Below, piece after piece: positions 1-10,303 of a DNA stretch of 64,000 bases. The first letter of the stretch is position 1. Each line of letters opens with the position of its first letter. Made by a program: the position numbers and the translations under genes. The notes beneath the pieces are model-generated. The model worked only from the letters and a program-made list of their open reading frames with translations. It made no database searches and had not been told where the DNA came from. The stretch lies in NCBI GenBank assembly GCA_950295325.1, contig OX485803.1, positions 14,632,001-14,696,000 on the forward strand. The letters are read 5' to 3'. This stretch comes from Polytrichum commune (lineage: Eukaryota > Streptophyta > Polytrichopsida > Polytrichales > Polytrichaceae).

Positions 1-737
1 TAAAATTGGACGTATTTTCAAAATCACATTTTTTTACTTAACTCAATTTTGTGGGCAAATTTGTTGATTCTCTCTCTACATAGATTTTTTGTTTTATGGG
101 AGACATGTGAATCATTAGTAATTATATCTTCTATTATGATATTGGAATATAAGGAATATATGAAATATGTTTTTTTTGACGTTAAATCTACATAAGTAAC
201 TGATAAATAATAGAATCCTAATCAAACTCTTTTCTAATATAATCATAATCACTTATGCATATTCTATCCTAGGTACAACATAACATGCTATTGCTATGGA
301 ATGGGCTTTAGTCTAGTTTTAGGGAAATACTAGTCAATCTCTCCTCTCTTTCGAATTTGTTGCACCCAACTTGTGGTATTCCATCCTCCAACGTGTTGTA
401 GGAGAAACCAACACTCATACCCCGATCATACCAAATTTTCCATCCGGTTCCAATTGTGAAATTGCTAGGGATTATGTCTAGAATTAGATGTTGGCCCACC
501 ACTTTTCACATTATTATAGCCGGAGATGCTGACGGAGGGTGCCAAAAAGTGGTTGGTGTGATCAACCCTTCAAATCCATGGCTTCTTGATACACCTCCAG
601 TGTTATGAATGCACTTTTGACCAGTAATTTAGACATCTACAATAATGAATTGATCACGAAGTGGAGGAGGAGGGAGGGAATTATTGTCTATGAGCATGCC
701 CTCTCATTCATCCAGCTTATAAACCTTGTTCAAAATA
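1..737. other. AT-rich intergenic DNA
   Basis: No coding region, RNA gene or clear repeat boundary is seen. Short open frames here lack homology signals and a believable start. Confidence 0.6.
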
Positions 738-897
738 GTATGTAGCCCGGAGGTTGCTTTTCTAAATTGATTTGACACCAAAATAAACTTTAAAGACCCC
801 AAATGAATCTTGTCAAGATCATTTGCGATGAATAAAAAACAAACATATAGAGGGTCCAGTTTTTTTTTATGTTGGATGAATGAGAGGTACGTTTGTA
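738..897 (+). repeat. Dispersed repeat, copy 1
   Basis: This segment runs from ATGTAGCCCGGAGGTTGC to ATGAGAGGTACGTTTGT. It is diverged but collinear with 3446-3600, which shares the TGTAGCCCGG start, a central GACACC block and the ATGTTGGATG end. The end motif also recurs in inverted orientation near 2617-2637 and 22899-22928, so this is a dispersed family. Its class is unknown. Confidence 0.6.
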
Positions 898-2590
898 TGC
901 GGTAACTCCCTCTCTCCAAGGGGGGGAGGGCAATTAATTTTCACGGGGTTGGCAAAATTAGTATGCGGTTGACATGTTTCCGGGTCTCATTCACGTGCAT
1001 TCAGCTTCAATTCTTCTCCAACATTCCTTGTCAACGTACTATGTTTAACTTAACCCCTTTAGCATTATTTTAAGTGACGTTTTACTAATTAGATTGCATA
1101 GATTACTGCAGCACCACTGTGACCCAGGACAAGCACATGGTTCAATTATTTCATGTTTTTAGAATTCCGTACTCTAGTGTTACCTCTTTAAGTGTTACAA
1201 TGCTATAAGTGTTGCATGTTTCATTTTGCCTTTTAAAATATACCACACCAAATATATCAATTCCTGAGGGTGGTACTAATTCAAGTCACATGCACAATCT
1301 AGCCAAATCTCAAAGTTATTGAGGGTTGAAGTTGTTACTGAGTGATACTAAATTCATGTCTACAATAAATTATAGTTTATTTACCATAGGGCATGCTTGT
1401 GATTAGTGAATAGCATTACCCTAAATCCTAAACATTATCTCCTCTTTGTTAATCTACAATGTAGCACTTGTTATTTGCATCAAAATCCATGAAACATATG
1501 TTAATATCCACACTATGATATTTCTCCTCCTTTTCTCTCACTATGGCTCATGTGCCACTCCACATGTAAGTCCAAGCATCCATGAGTCAAAGTTTTGGCA
1601 CAATCTTCTAAGACTCATCTTGGTCCTCTAGAAAGTTGTGAGTAAACAAGAAGTCCTTCTCCTTCTTGACAATTTTAGTGGACATAGTTGGGAATGAACT
1701 TCAAATTGATTGCTTATTACTAGGTGTGAGCTACTACCTCCCAACACTACTTCAATCTTCCAACAAATGGATGCAGGTACCATTAAATCTTTGAGGGCCC
1801 AATACCGTAAGTCATGCATTCAACGCATGATCAACTAATTGATGTCTCCATAAATAGTTGGCTCAAGCATTGACATCTACCTAGCAGTGAAGATGCTTGA
1901 GAAAGTCTGGTGTGTCAATGTCACTACTACAACCCTTTAGAAATGTTGGAAGCACGTTGGTACGATCTTTGGTGATATATTGACATAAGATTCCATTGAT
2001 ATATCATCAGTGATTGCTTCTCAAAATGTTGCTCGATAGACTTTCTCAATTATCAATTAAAGCTTCAAGGGACAGTGAGTATGTGGTGACAATGAGTGCA
2101 CAATAATAATAATATGTGCATTTTGAAGTTGGTTTCGATTTTAATCATCCTTATGTTATGTACTTATGTTATGATTGAAGAAGATATCTAACCCTATCTA
2201 CACAACAACAACAACAACAACAACAACGCAATATTAGTGAACTTGGGTCAAAGCTTTTGTCTTTGAAGAAGTCCATCACTCTTTCCCATATTCAAGAGTC
2301 TCATCAAACAACAATAAACTTAAAGTTTGGTCATTAAAACAATGTAAGTTTACTCTTATTAATATATGTGACAATATTTTATAAGTGTTACTAATGACTC
2401 TATTTTTATTACACAACGTATGTTATTCTCCTAAGTGTTTTGTTCAAATTGCCCACCCTCTCTAACAAGTACAATGTTACCATGTTCTAAGCGTTACAAA
2501 ATTTATACTCCCGAGAGGTAACATTATTTTGTTAGAGAAGGGTAGACTGTATTTCAATCCAAGCCAATGTTGGCTTTTAAGGAGCTCATA
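898..2590. other. Gene-free stretch with a CAA microsatellite
   Basis: AT-rich sequence with no supported gene. A perfect CAA trinucleotide run lies at about 2202-2227. No other structure was recognised. Confidence 0.55.
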
Positions 2591-2656
2591 TTAGTGTAGT
2601 TCAGGGCTTTATGTACCTCTCTTATTCATCCAACATAAAGCCCTGAACTACACTAA
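2591..2656. repeat. Perfect 23-bp foldback hairpin
   Basis: The arm 2591-2613 is the exact reverse complement of 2634-2656, with a 20-nt loop. With one bulged G the pairing continues outward through CATA/TATG. The loop carries the end motif of the dispersed repeat seen at 738-897. It could be two inverted copies of that repeat end or a small foldback element. It is too isolated to call a microRNA gene. Confidence 0.75.
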
Positions 2657-2726
2657 GTATGATATTTAGTGTCACCAATTCTAACTGTCTTGCTCAACAC
2701 TAATTGTAAACTTCAGTATAGTGTCA

Positions 2727-3143
2727 GAGCATCCCCACCAGATTGGGTACACGCCAAATAGAGTATATAATACTCTATACCTTTGGGGAGCCCTCCATCT
2801 TGGGCGGGGCAGCTCATCTTGAATCAAAGCCCACCAAAGCCTAGGCATACCCCCGGTATAATTAGGAAGTAATCAATAAGACAACGACACTTATTATTTG
2901 ACATGGGATAAAGTAGGATATCGGAGTATTTGATATTAAAGTAATCTCTTGGTGGGCTGGAGGAGGGCCGCTATATGAACCATTTATGGTGGGGGAAGGT
3001 CTTTACTATACCCAGGCCGGTTCTAAATTATGGGGGACCGGACACTGGTGGGGCTCAATTTATGCCAGTTCCACCACCTAAGAACCCGGGATACCCCATT
3101 TTTGGCGTTGGCATGCCCCATACCTGGTCTGGTGGGGACGCTC
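2727..3143. mobile_element. MITE, PIF/Harbinger-like by its 3-bp duplication
   Basis: The left end begins GAGCATCCCCACCAGA and the right end is its inverted partner TCTGGTGGGGACGCTC, 15 of 16 matching. Similarity extends to about 20 of 23 bases. The element is flanked on both sides by the trinucleotide TCA (2724-2726 and 3144-3146), as expected for a 3-bp target duplication. It is 417 bp long and has no transposase frame, so it is non-autonomous. Superfamily assignment rests only on duplication length; PIF/Harbinger usually prefers TWA. Confidence 0.7.
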
Positions 3144-3445
3144 TCACCAACACTAAATGTTAACCCAACATTATTTGACATTCCTTGTAATTTTTTTGGA
3201 GGATTATAGATTTACAGTGTTGCAATTATTGTCACTTAACAAGTGATGTTTCATCCAAATTGCAATCCTCTGTGACTATATTTCATCACAAGTTGTTGAA
3301 AAGAGAAGGGAGGGTTTTTGGCGAATGGATGAACTCATCCGTCATCCATGACAATATTTGTTCACTTATTCATAAAAAGTGTATCCAAAAAGTTACCATA
3401 GTGACATAAAATACCATATGACACCAAATTACATATTTATTGTGG

Positions 3446-3600
3446 CATGTAGCCCGGAAATTGCTTTTTTTGAGTTGTTTTGACACCGGAAGTAGTTATG
3501 AAGACCTCGAATAGGTGTACTTGAGGTCATTCAAGATGAACTGGCAATAAACTTACAGGAGGTAAAGTTTTTATGTTGGATGGATGAGAGGTACATTTGT
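3446..3600 (+). repeat. Dispersed repeat, copy 2
   Basis: Diverged second copy of the segment at 738-897, same orientation, starting TGTAGCCCGG and ending at ATGAGAGGTACATTTGT. Confidence 0.6.
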
Positions 3601-4168
3601 AGGGGTAGTAGAAAGTTGACCGCCTATAGATTTGTGGACTATTCATCCCAAAATGCGTTGCTTTAGACTAATCTTGGACTTCTAATGTTTATTTAATGGG
3701 GGAAGGAGTTGCATCATCTAGTTAGCTCTTGAATCCGGATTGGTACCAATTAGCATGTCGATGAATTATGCGGTGACACCTTCCTAACCCATTTGCAATC
3801 TAGGTTGAGAATTTATTTTTGAGGTTTTACTTGTTAAAACTTGATTCATATTTAAGGTCTTGACTATTTGAGTTGAAATTTTGTATGGTACTAGTGGTTG
3901 GCATTTGAAGAACATCTACTATTTAGATTCTCAAATCCATGTTTTTCAATGTCCATCCATCTAGTATGTTGAAGTTTTGGGCTCATTGGAGGCGACATCC
4001 AAGGTTAGGGCATTGCAAGCATCAGAAGGACAAAGTTTTGAATTGGATTTTTGATTGTTTCTAAGTACATTGGTATTGGGATAATGAAGAGATTCCTCAT
4101 GTTCTTTGGCAACTTCACTAATTTCATGAGGAAGTCACATTTTTTTCACCCCCGAAAAAAATGCCAAT
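3601..4168. other. Intergenic DNA before the solo LTR
   Basis: No gene or repeat recognised. Confidence 0.5.
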
Positions 4169-4173
4169 ATTGC

Positions 4174-5534
4174 TGTGAGCCCAAAATGATGCCCACATGT
4201 GGTGATTAACTCTTCGAAACCAATTTTAGTTTGACTTTGATGTGTTATGATTATTCACAAAACATAAAAAGAGTGAAGTGTGGTTTGGATTTAAGTTTAG
4301 GCTTTAGAATGTGTTGTGTGATTATTTCAAGGTTTGATTTCGATAAGAGAATGCCTTGATTATGTGAGTAAGGGGTAAGGTGAGGCAAGGCAAGCTCCAC
4401 GGGTTAAATGCCCACTTTTGGATCCACCTTGTTAGTTTAGGAAGAAGGAAGCTTGGTGGAAGGGGATTAGTCCCTACTTTAGAGGTGAAGGTTAAGGGAT
4501 TGTGATTGGAGGTGCTAATCCTCTCACCCTATCCTCACCTCTCTCTCCCTCTCTCCCTCTCTCCCTCTTTACTACTTAAGGTGTTTTCTCTCTCATTTTC
4601 CTCTCTCTCCATCAAGCGCTCTCAAGAGAGCAAACTCTTAAGAGCTTGAGCCATGTAGGTGGGTTACTAGTTGTAGTGAAGGTAGTTAGTTAAGCTCTCT
4701 CTCTCAATCTCTCTCATGTGGAGGGACCCCATTAGAATGACTAAGATAAACACTTGTGATTAGGGGTTAACTTGAGGACCTTAGTAGGATAGATTAAGTA
4801 TTAGTTAGAGGAAGGTTAGATTAAATAGTATAAGTTGAGAATGGTTTGTAGAATTGATTAACTTTCTGTTCAACCATAGCTAAGGGCCGAACCGAATTAG
4901 TGCTACTGGAGCAGCTGGGACCAACCGAATTAGTGCCACTGGAGCAGCCGAGACCAACCGAATTAGTTCTACTGGAGCAGCTGGGACCAACCGAATTAGT
5001 GCTACTGGAGCAGTTGGGACAAGCCGAATTAGTGGCTACCGGGGCAGCTTAAGGGCTTAAAACTAAGCCTAGGTCAAGTTATGCATTTTAGATTATTCTA
5101 GCACGTATGTAAGTGTTAGGTTTATTAGGCTAGTTAGCGTGAGGCGTGGCTTGCTAGTAAATGTGATTGGGGTAGATCATCAAGGACAATGTTTTTAAAC
5201 ACTTGCATCTTATTGATCAAAATAAGTTACTTGTTCAGGAATGGGGAATGTGGTTGATCCTAGCAATGGCAAGGTAAAGGAAGTAAAGATTATGGGTGCT
5301 AGAGGGATGTCTTTACGGGGATGCGTGGCCAAAGCCGCGGGATGGACCTTGGAGAAGGCTAAGGCCTCATTTGTTCAAGAAACAAGTATTAATAAAACAT
5401 CATGAACTTTAGAACTAGGGAGTTCACTGAGATGAAGGATACTTATTATATCATTGAGATTTGATACTACACATGTGATTCACAAACCCATCATCCGGAC
5501 TAGGACGCTTAAGGGTGGTGGGTTTGGCCTCACA
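4174..5534 (+). mobile_element. Solo LTR 1 of a retrotransposon family
   Basis: The element begins TGTGAGCCC and ends GGCCTCACA, giving the TG...CA ends of an LTR. It is flanked by a perfect 5-bp target duplication, ATTGC (4169-4173 and 5535-5539). The length is 1361 bp and no internal region or coding sequence is attached, so it is a solo LTR left by LTR-LTR recombination. It contains a CT-rich block near 4536-4570 and a minisatellite at about 4888-5049. It is inverted relative to the LTR at 6352-8123. Confidence 0.9.
4888..5049 (+). repeat. 33-bp minisatellite inside solo LTR 1
   Basis: About 4.5 imperfect units of roughly 33 bp, each containing ACCAACCGAATTAGT followed by ACTGGAGCAGC. The related LTR at 6352-8123 has an unrelated, longer minisatellite in its own interior. 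Confidence 0.8.
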
Positions 5535-5539
5535 ATTGC

Positions 5540-6346
5540 CTATTTCATATTACCTCTTATAAAAGTGTTGTAATCTACCTACGTAATACATGTGGATAGC
5601 CATTGAAATGGATGAATTTTGTAAACTACAAAGAGGTCATATTTGTAAAGTTACATTCCACTAAACATTTGCCGATTGCCTTCAACAATTCTCTAAACCC
5701 AAGGCACCAAGTTCACTGATTTTCACCCTAAAATGCCTAAGTGCAATTAGAGGTTAAGCTTTGTGTTTTAAATCTATTATTAGACTGGTGTTTTAGAAGA
5801 TTATTATAGCAATTGAAAGGGATTTTAACACACTGGTGAAAGGCAACAAGTTTATAATAGATACTTCCAACTCCATATACAAAATGGGCCGTTGAATGAG
5901 ATTGTAGATTGTCCCATTCAATTAGAAATTATGAATCATAAATAAAATCATTTCAAGTATCAAGATTGGAGTTGAGATACAAACGTTATCAGAGGTGAAG
6001 TATTTTTTTAAATAATTTAAAATCAAGCTATCATATAGGTCCTCCCATTTGTCTCAACTATTGAACCTAAAACAATGTCCTCATTTTGATCACATATTCC
6101 AATCTCCTTTGATTGACTTAAGTTTTAGGGGTGAGTGGGAACATGAATAGAGAAGATGGGGAAAGGAGGAGGAGGGAGTTAGTGTGAAGTATATAGTGGG
6201 CAGGAAGCGTTTAGATAGGGAAATTAGTTGATGACGTTTGTGTAATTTGCATTTTTCAAGTGTTAATAAGTGATCTACTTTATTAGCTCTCATAAGTTTA
6301 TGAATGTTGGGCATGGAGTTGCGAAGCGAGTCAAAGGTTATTGAGG
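5540..6346. other. Spacer between two inverted solo LTRs
   Basis: AT-rich sequence without a supported gene. It is not an internal retrotransposon region, because each neighbouring LTR has its own distinct target duplication. Confidence 0.6.
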
Positions 6347-6351
6347 TGTTG

Positions 6352-8123
6352 TGTGAGGCCAAATCCACCACCCTTAAGCGTCCTAGTCCAGGTGATGACT
6401 TTGAGAATCACATTTATCTATTACAACATTGAACCATGTGCAAGGTAATTTTCATGTCCAAATGAACATGTATTGTCTCACTCATTGTACTTTATTAATG
6501 TTGGCCTCTTGGCTTGTGCTAGAGTTGGCTTTCTCAAGAGTCCAACCCGCGGCCGTGGCCACACATGCCTTTAAAGACATCCCCCTCGCAACCTTTGGCC
6601 TAACCTCCTTTGTCTCGTCATCGCGGGGGCCATCCACCTTCTCCATTAATAATGCAAGTGATTTATTTGCCCAATAAGATGCGAGTGTTCAAAAACACTG
6701 TTCTTACTAGTCCACCCCAATTACATTTACTAGCAAGCCACACCTCACACTACCTAGCCTAATAAGTCTAAAACTTACACATGCACTAGAATAATCTAAA
6801 ATGCATAACTTGCCCCATGCTTAGTTTTAGTGATAATGTTCGATTTGGGCTAAGCTTTAGGCCCCTAAACCCATTCCTCGGTAACCCAGCTTAAACCAAC
6901 CATCCAGGTTCCCTTAAAGTCGACCTTCGCTTTCACCACTTCAATGAGCTGGTCTCGGCCCTTTCGGCTACTGAGATAACGAGCCTTGGGAGGCCCCTGG
7001 ACTAGCAGTCCCGGCAGCAGTTGAGCCTGGGAGGCCCTGGACTAAGTAGTCCCGGCAGCAGTTGAGCCTTGGGAGGCCCCTGGACTAGCAGTCCCGGCAG
7101 CAGTTGAGCCTTGGGAGGCCCCTGGACTAAGCAGTCCCGGCAGCAGTTGAGCCTTGGGAGGCCCCTGGACTAGCAGTCCCGACAGCAGTTGAGCCTGGGA
7201 GGCCCTGGACTAAGCAGTCCCGGCAGCAGTTGAACCTGGGAGGCCCTGGACTAAGCAGTCCCGACAGCAGTTGAGCCTTGGGAGGCCCCTGGACTAGCAG
7301 TCCCGGCAGCAATTGAGCCTTGGGAGGCCCCTGGACCAGCAGTCCCGGCAGCAGTTGATGAAATCAACACCAAACTAATTTCAACTCTAGTGCTTAATCA
7401 ATTGCTCATCTAAGCCTCTTAACTAATGAATGCACACCTCCCACTAAATTAATCCAATCTAACCACTACTCATGAGCTTAGTCCAATGACTCTAAGCTTC
7501 CCCTACTCATAAGAGGGATTAACTTCCTAACTTCACTATAACTAACTAATCCACACATAAGCCTCAAACTCTAAGAGCTCGCTCCCCTTGAGAGGATTTG
7601 AGAGGGAGAGCTGAACTACTTAACTTCACTAAAACTAATGACCCACACACGTGGCTCAAGCTCTTAAGAGCTTGCTCCCTTGAGAGCGCTTGATGGAGAG
7701 AGAGGCAAATGAGAGAAAAAACACCTTAAGTAGCAAAGAGGGAGAGAGGGAGAGAGAGGTGAGGATAGGGTGAGAGGATTAGCACCTCCAATCACAATCC
7801 CTTAACCTTCACCTTCAAAGTAGGGACTAATCCCCTTCCACCAAGCTTCCTTCTTCCTAAACTAACAAAGTGGATCCAAAAGTGGGCATTTAACCCGCGG
7901 AGCTCACCTTGCTTCACCTTACCCCCTACTCACATAATCAAAGCATCCTCTTATTGAAATCAAACCTTGAAATAACTACACAACACATTCTAATGCCTAA
8001 ACTTAAATCCAAACCACACTTCACTCTTTTTATGTTTTGTGAATAATCATAACACATCAAAGTCAAACTAAAATTGGTCTCGAAGAGTTAATCACCACAT
8101 GTGGGCACCATTTTGGGCTCACA
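6352..8123 (-). mobile_element. Solo LTR 2, same family, minus orientation
   Basis: Read on the minus strand it starts TGTGAGCCCAAAATGG and ends GGCCTCACA, matching solo LTR 1 along most of its length. A perfect 5-bp duplication, TGTTG, flanks it (6347-6351 and 8124-8128). It is 1772 bp; part of the extra length over LTR 1 is an expanded minisatellite at about 6984-7357. No coding region is attached. Small open frames inside it are products of the minisatellite. Confidence 0.9.
6984..7357 (-). repeat. About 41-bp minisatellite inside solo LTR 2
   Basis: About nine units of 40-43 bp on the plus strand, each carrying TTGGGAGGCCCCTGGACTAG and a CAGTCCCGGCAGCAG block. Two unit lengths interleave, differing in CCTTGGG/CCTGGG and CTAAGCAG/CTAGCAG. 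Confidence 0.9.
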
Positions 8124-8128
8124 TGTTG

Positions 8129-8950
8129 ATTGGGGCATGTCAAATGTTAAAAGGGTTCAAAATTTTAATGGTAGATGACCTCAAAAAAACCCAGGAGCTT
8201 GATGTTAAGGTGGCGGATATTCTCATATTCAACATGTGCTTAGGATGAAAAAATTGATGGTGTTGATTTGAGCACCATTTACCTGTGATCGCGTTGCTAG
8301 CTTATTTGAGTTGTACTCAATTTGGGGTCACATGAATGTCTTGAGGATGTGGTATGCATGAATGAAATAAAAGTGGTTATATTGGTATAAATGCATTATG
8401 TTTGATTGTGGGGAATATTCCATAAAATATTGTTCGTCCCACATAACATTGTTATGGATCTGAATAATGTTATGCCTTTCTCAGAACAATCAATATCTTT
8501 TAGAATGTACCACCGTGTCTATTCATACTAGAACACAATTTCTAGGGCGGTTGTAGATAGGTAGCCATTTTAGGAACGGTGTTTGTGATAGGCTGTTAGG
8601 TAGGCCTCTCCACCTCATGCGATGTTCATTCTAGCCCATAAAACTTCTAGATTAGAAATCATAGCTACATTGAACAAATGGGGAGAACTGACTGCTCCAC
8701 TAACTAGTCCTATTTGTGTGGGCCAAACTAATTTTATAGTCGAGGTGGAATTAACGTGGGTCCATGACTCCGAATCTTCCCCTAAGTCTTCATAAAGACT
8801 TCCAACCAGCACACTGAATATTACTTGTAGGAAAAAAGTACCACAAAATAAAATAATTGTCCACATTAGTTTTCTAAGAATACCAACTATTGTGGTCCAT
8901 ACTAATTCTTTTTTTTATAAGAATTAACATGGGTTGTAGAAAATTATTGT
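8129..8950. other. Intergenic DNA
   Basis: No supported gene or defined element. The motif ATTGTGG(C/T)CCA recurs several times near 8893 and 8947, close to the start of the direct repeat that follows. Confidence 0.5.
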
Positions 8951-9239
8951 GGCCCACAATAGTAGTTACAAAATGAATCGGTTAAGTTTGAGAAATAAGT
9001 AGTTGAAGTTCAAAGCTTCTGGAAAATTACCGATGATGATAGAGGAATCTATGGAATATTCTTCATTTAATAGACTAAAACCAAAAGACCACAACATGTA
9101 ACTGGTTGGACTTGGAAAACACTAGGATTTCAATCGATAATGTCCAAAAATCTACCTAGACACTAAGCTACATGCGGATGTTTATCAATACCTAGTAGTC
9201 AACAATATGCAATCGAGGTTGATCAAAATGGTAAGGAAG
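8951..9239 (+). repeat. Direct repeat, copy 1
   Basis: This 289-bp segment is about 85-90% identical by eye to 9874-10169, in the same orientation. Both begin GGCCCACAATAGTAG and end GGTAAGGAAG. Paired direct repeats 634 bp apart could be termini of a small TRIM-type LTR element or a tandem duplication. TG...CA ends, a primer-binding site and a target duplication were not found, so the class is open. Confidence 0.8.
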
Positions 9240-9873
9240 GGATGGAGGAGGTCGGATGGCTTGAGCAGCCGGCGGAGCCATAGTGCACATTGCAACCATA
9301 GGCCAGCTCAGATTCTTGATTGAATCCCGAGGATCCTTCATAAATGTGCACATTGGTGTGTAGAGTCTGGATCAGACTCCTGGGCGCAACACCCAAGTTA
9401 GGTGTGAGCGACAAACAAGGTGCATAACGACAACTCTTTGCATATTGTGGCCAAGACGGAGCTAAACAATATGAAGCAATGGTGGGAGTAATGTTGGAGG
9501 AACCAAAGGCGCAATTAATGGATTTACGTAGTGGAGTCAATGTGGTATCAATCAAATAGATTAGATCGTAGAATAGGTCATATCGGTTTCAATAGTAAGC
9601 AATGGTATGGGGAGATGAAATATGGGATAGGGATGAGAAAATACTAAGGGGTGAATGTCTAGAACAAGAAGGAATTAGATTGGATCGGATTCTGAACAAA
9701 AGAGGTGAAAAAGGTAGAACATGAATGCCAGGTGATGTAGATCAGATCAAGTGAAAATTAGCAAGACAAAGGGGTTTAGGGTAAAAAGGAGGGTAGTGAG
9801 ATAATATGGGGCATTGGGCTAAGAAACAAGTTTAGGTTAGGCTTATGTGAATGGACACAATAGTGAGAGGCAA
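9240..9873. other. Spacer between direct repeats
   Basis: 634 bp lying between the two repeat copies. A 110-codon minus-strand frame at 9223-9555 overlaps the repeat edge and shows no recognisable domain; I do not call it a gene. Confidence 0.5.
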
Positions 9874-10169
9874 GGCCCACAATAGTAGTTACAAATGGAC
9901 CGGTTAAGTTTGAGAAATAAGCGGTTGAAGTTCAAAGCTTCAAGTAAATTACTGATCATGGTAGAGGATTCTATAGAATTTTCTTCAAGTTAATAGAGAA
10001 AAACCGAAAAACCGAAAGACCACAACATGTAATTGGTTGGACTTGGAAACACTAGGATTTCGATCAATGATGTCCAAAAACCTACCCGGACATTGAGCTA
10101 CATTCGGATGCTTATCAATATGTAGTAGTCAATAGTATGCAATCGAGGTTGATCATAATGGTAAGGAAG
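9874..10169 (+). repeat. Direct repeat, copy 2
   Basis: Second copy of the segment at 8951-9239, with a few indels. Confidence 0.8.
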
Positions 10170-10230
10170 AATTTCATATGCCAAACTTGCCAACCAATTG
10201 CTATATCATCTGGTACTTGATTAATGAGAT

Positions 10231-10303
10231 TTTATAAGTGTTGCTATTGTGTAATGTAGAGGGTGCTAAAACCAACACCCCACCCAATAGCAACACTTAT
10301 AAA
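10231..10303. repeat. 19-bp perfect inverted repeat with nested stem
   Basis: The arm 10231-10249 (TTTATAAGTGTTGCTATTG) is the exact reverse complement of 10285-10303. The 35-nt loop has a small GGGTG/CACCC stem of its own. It could be the remains of a foldback MITE. No target duplication was seen. Confidence 0.7.

Noticed and set aside
7127-7312. 61-codon minus-strand frame with PGLLVQGPP repeats
   Set aside because: Translation of the LTR minisatellite.
4174-8123. A complete LTR retrotransposon or a large TIR transposon between 4174 and 8123
   Set aside because: The two LTRs are inverted and each has its own different 5-bp duplication, so they are independent solo LTRs.
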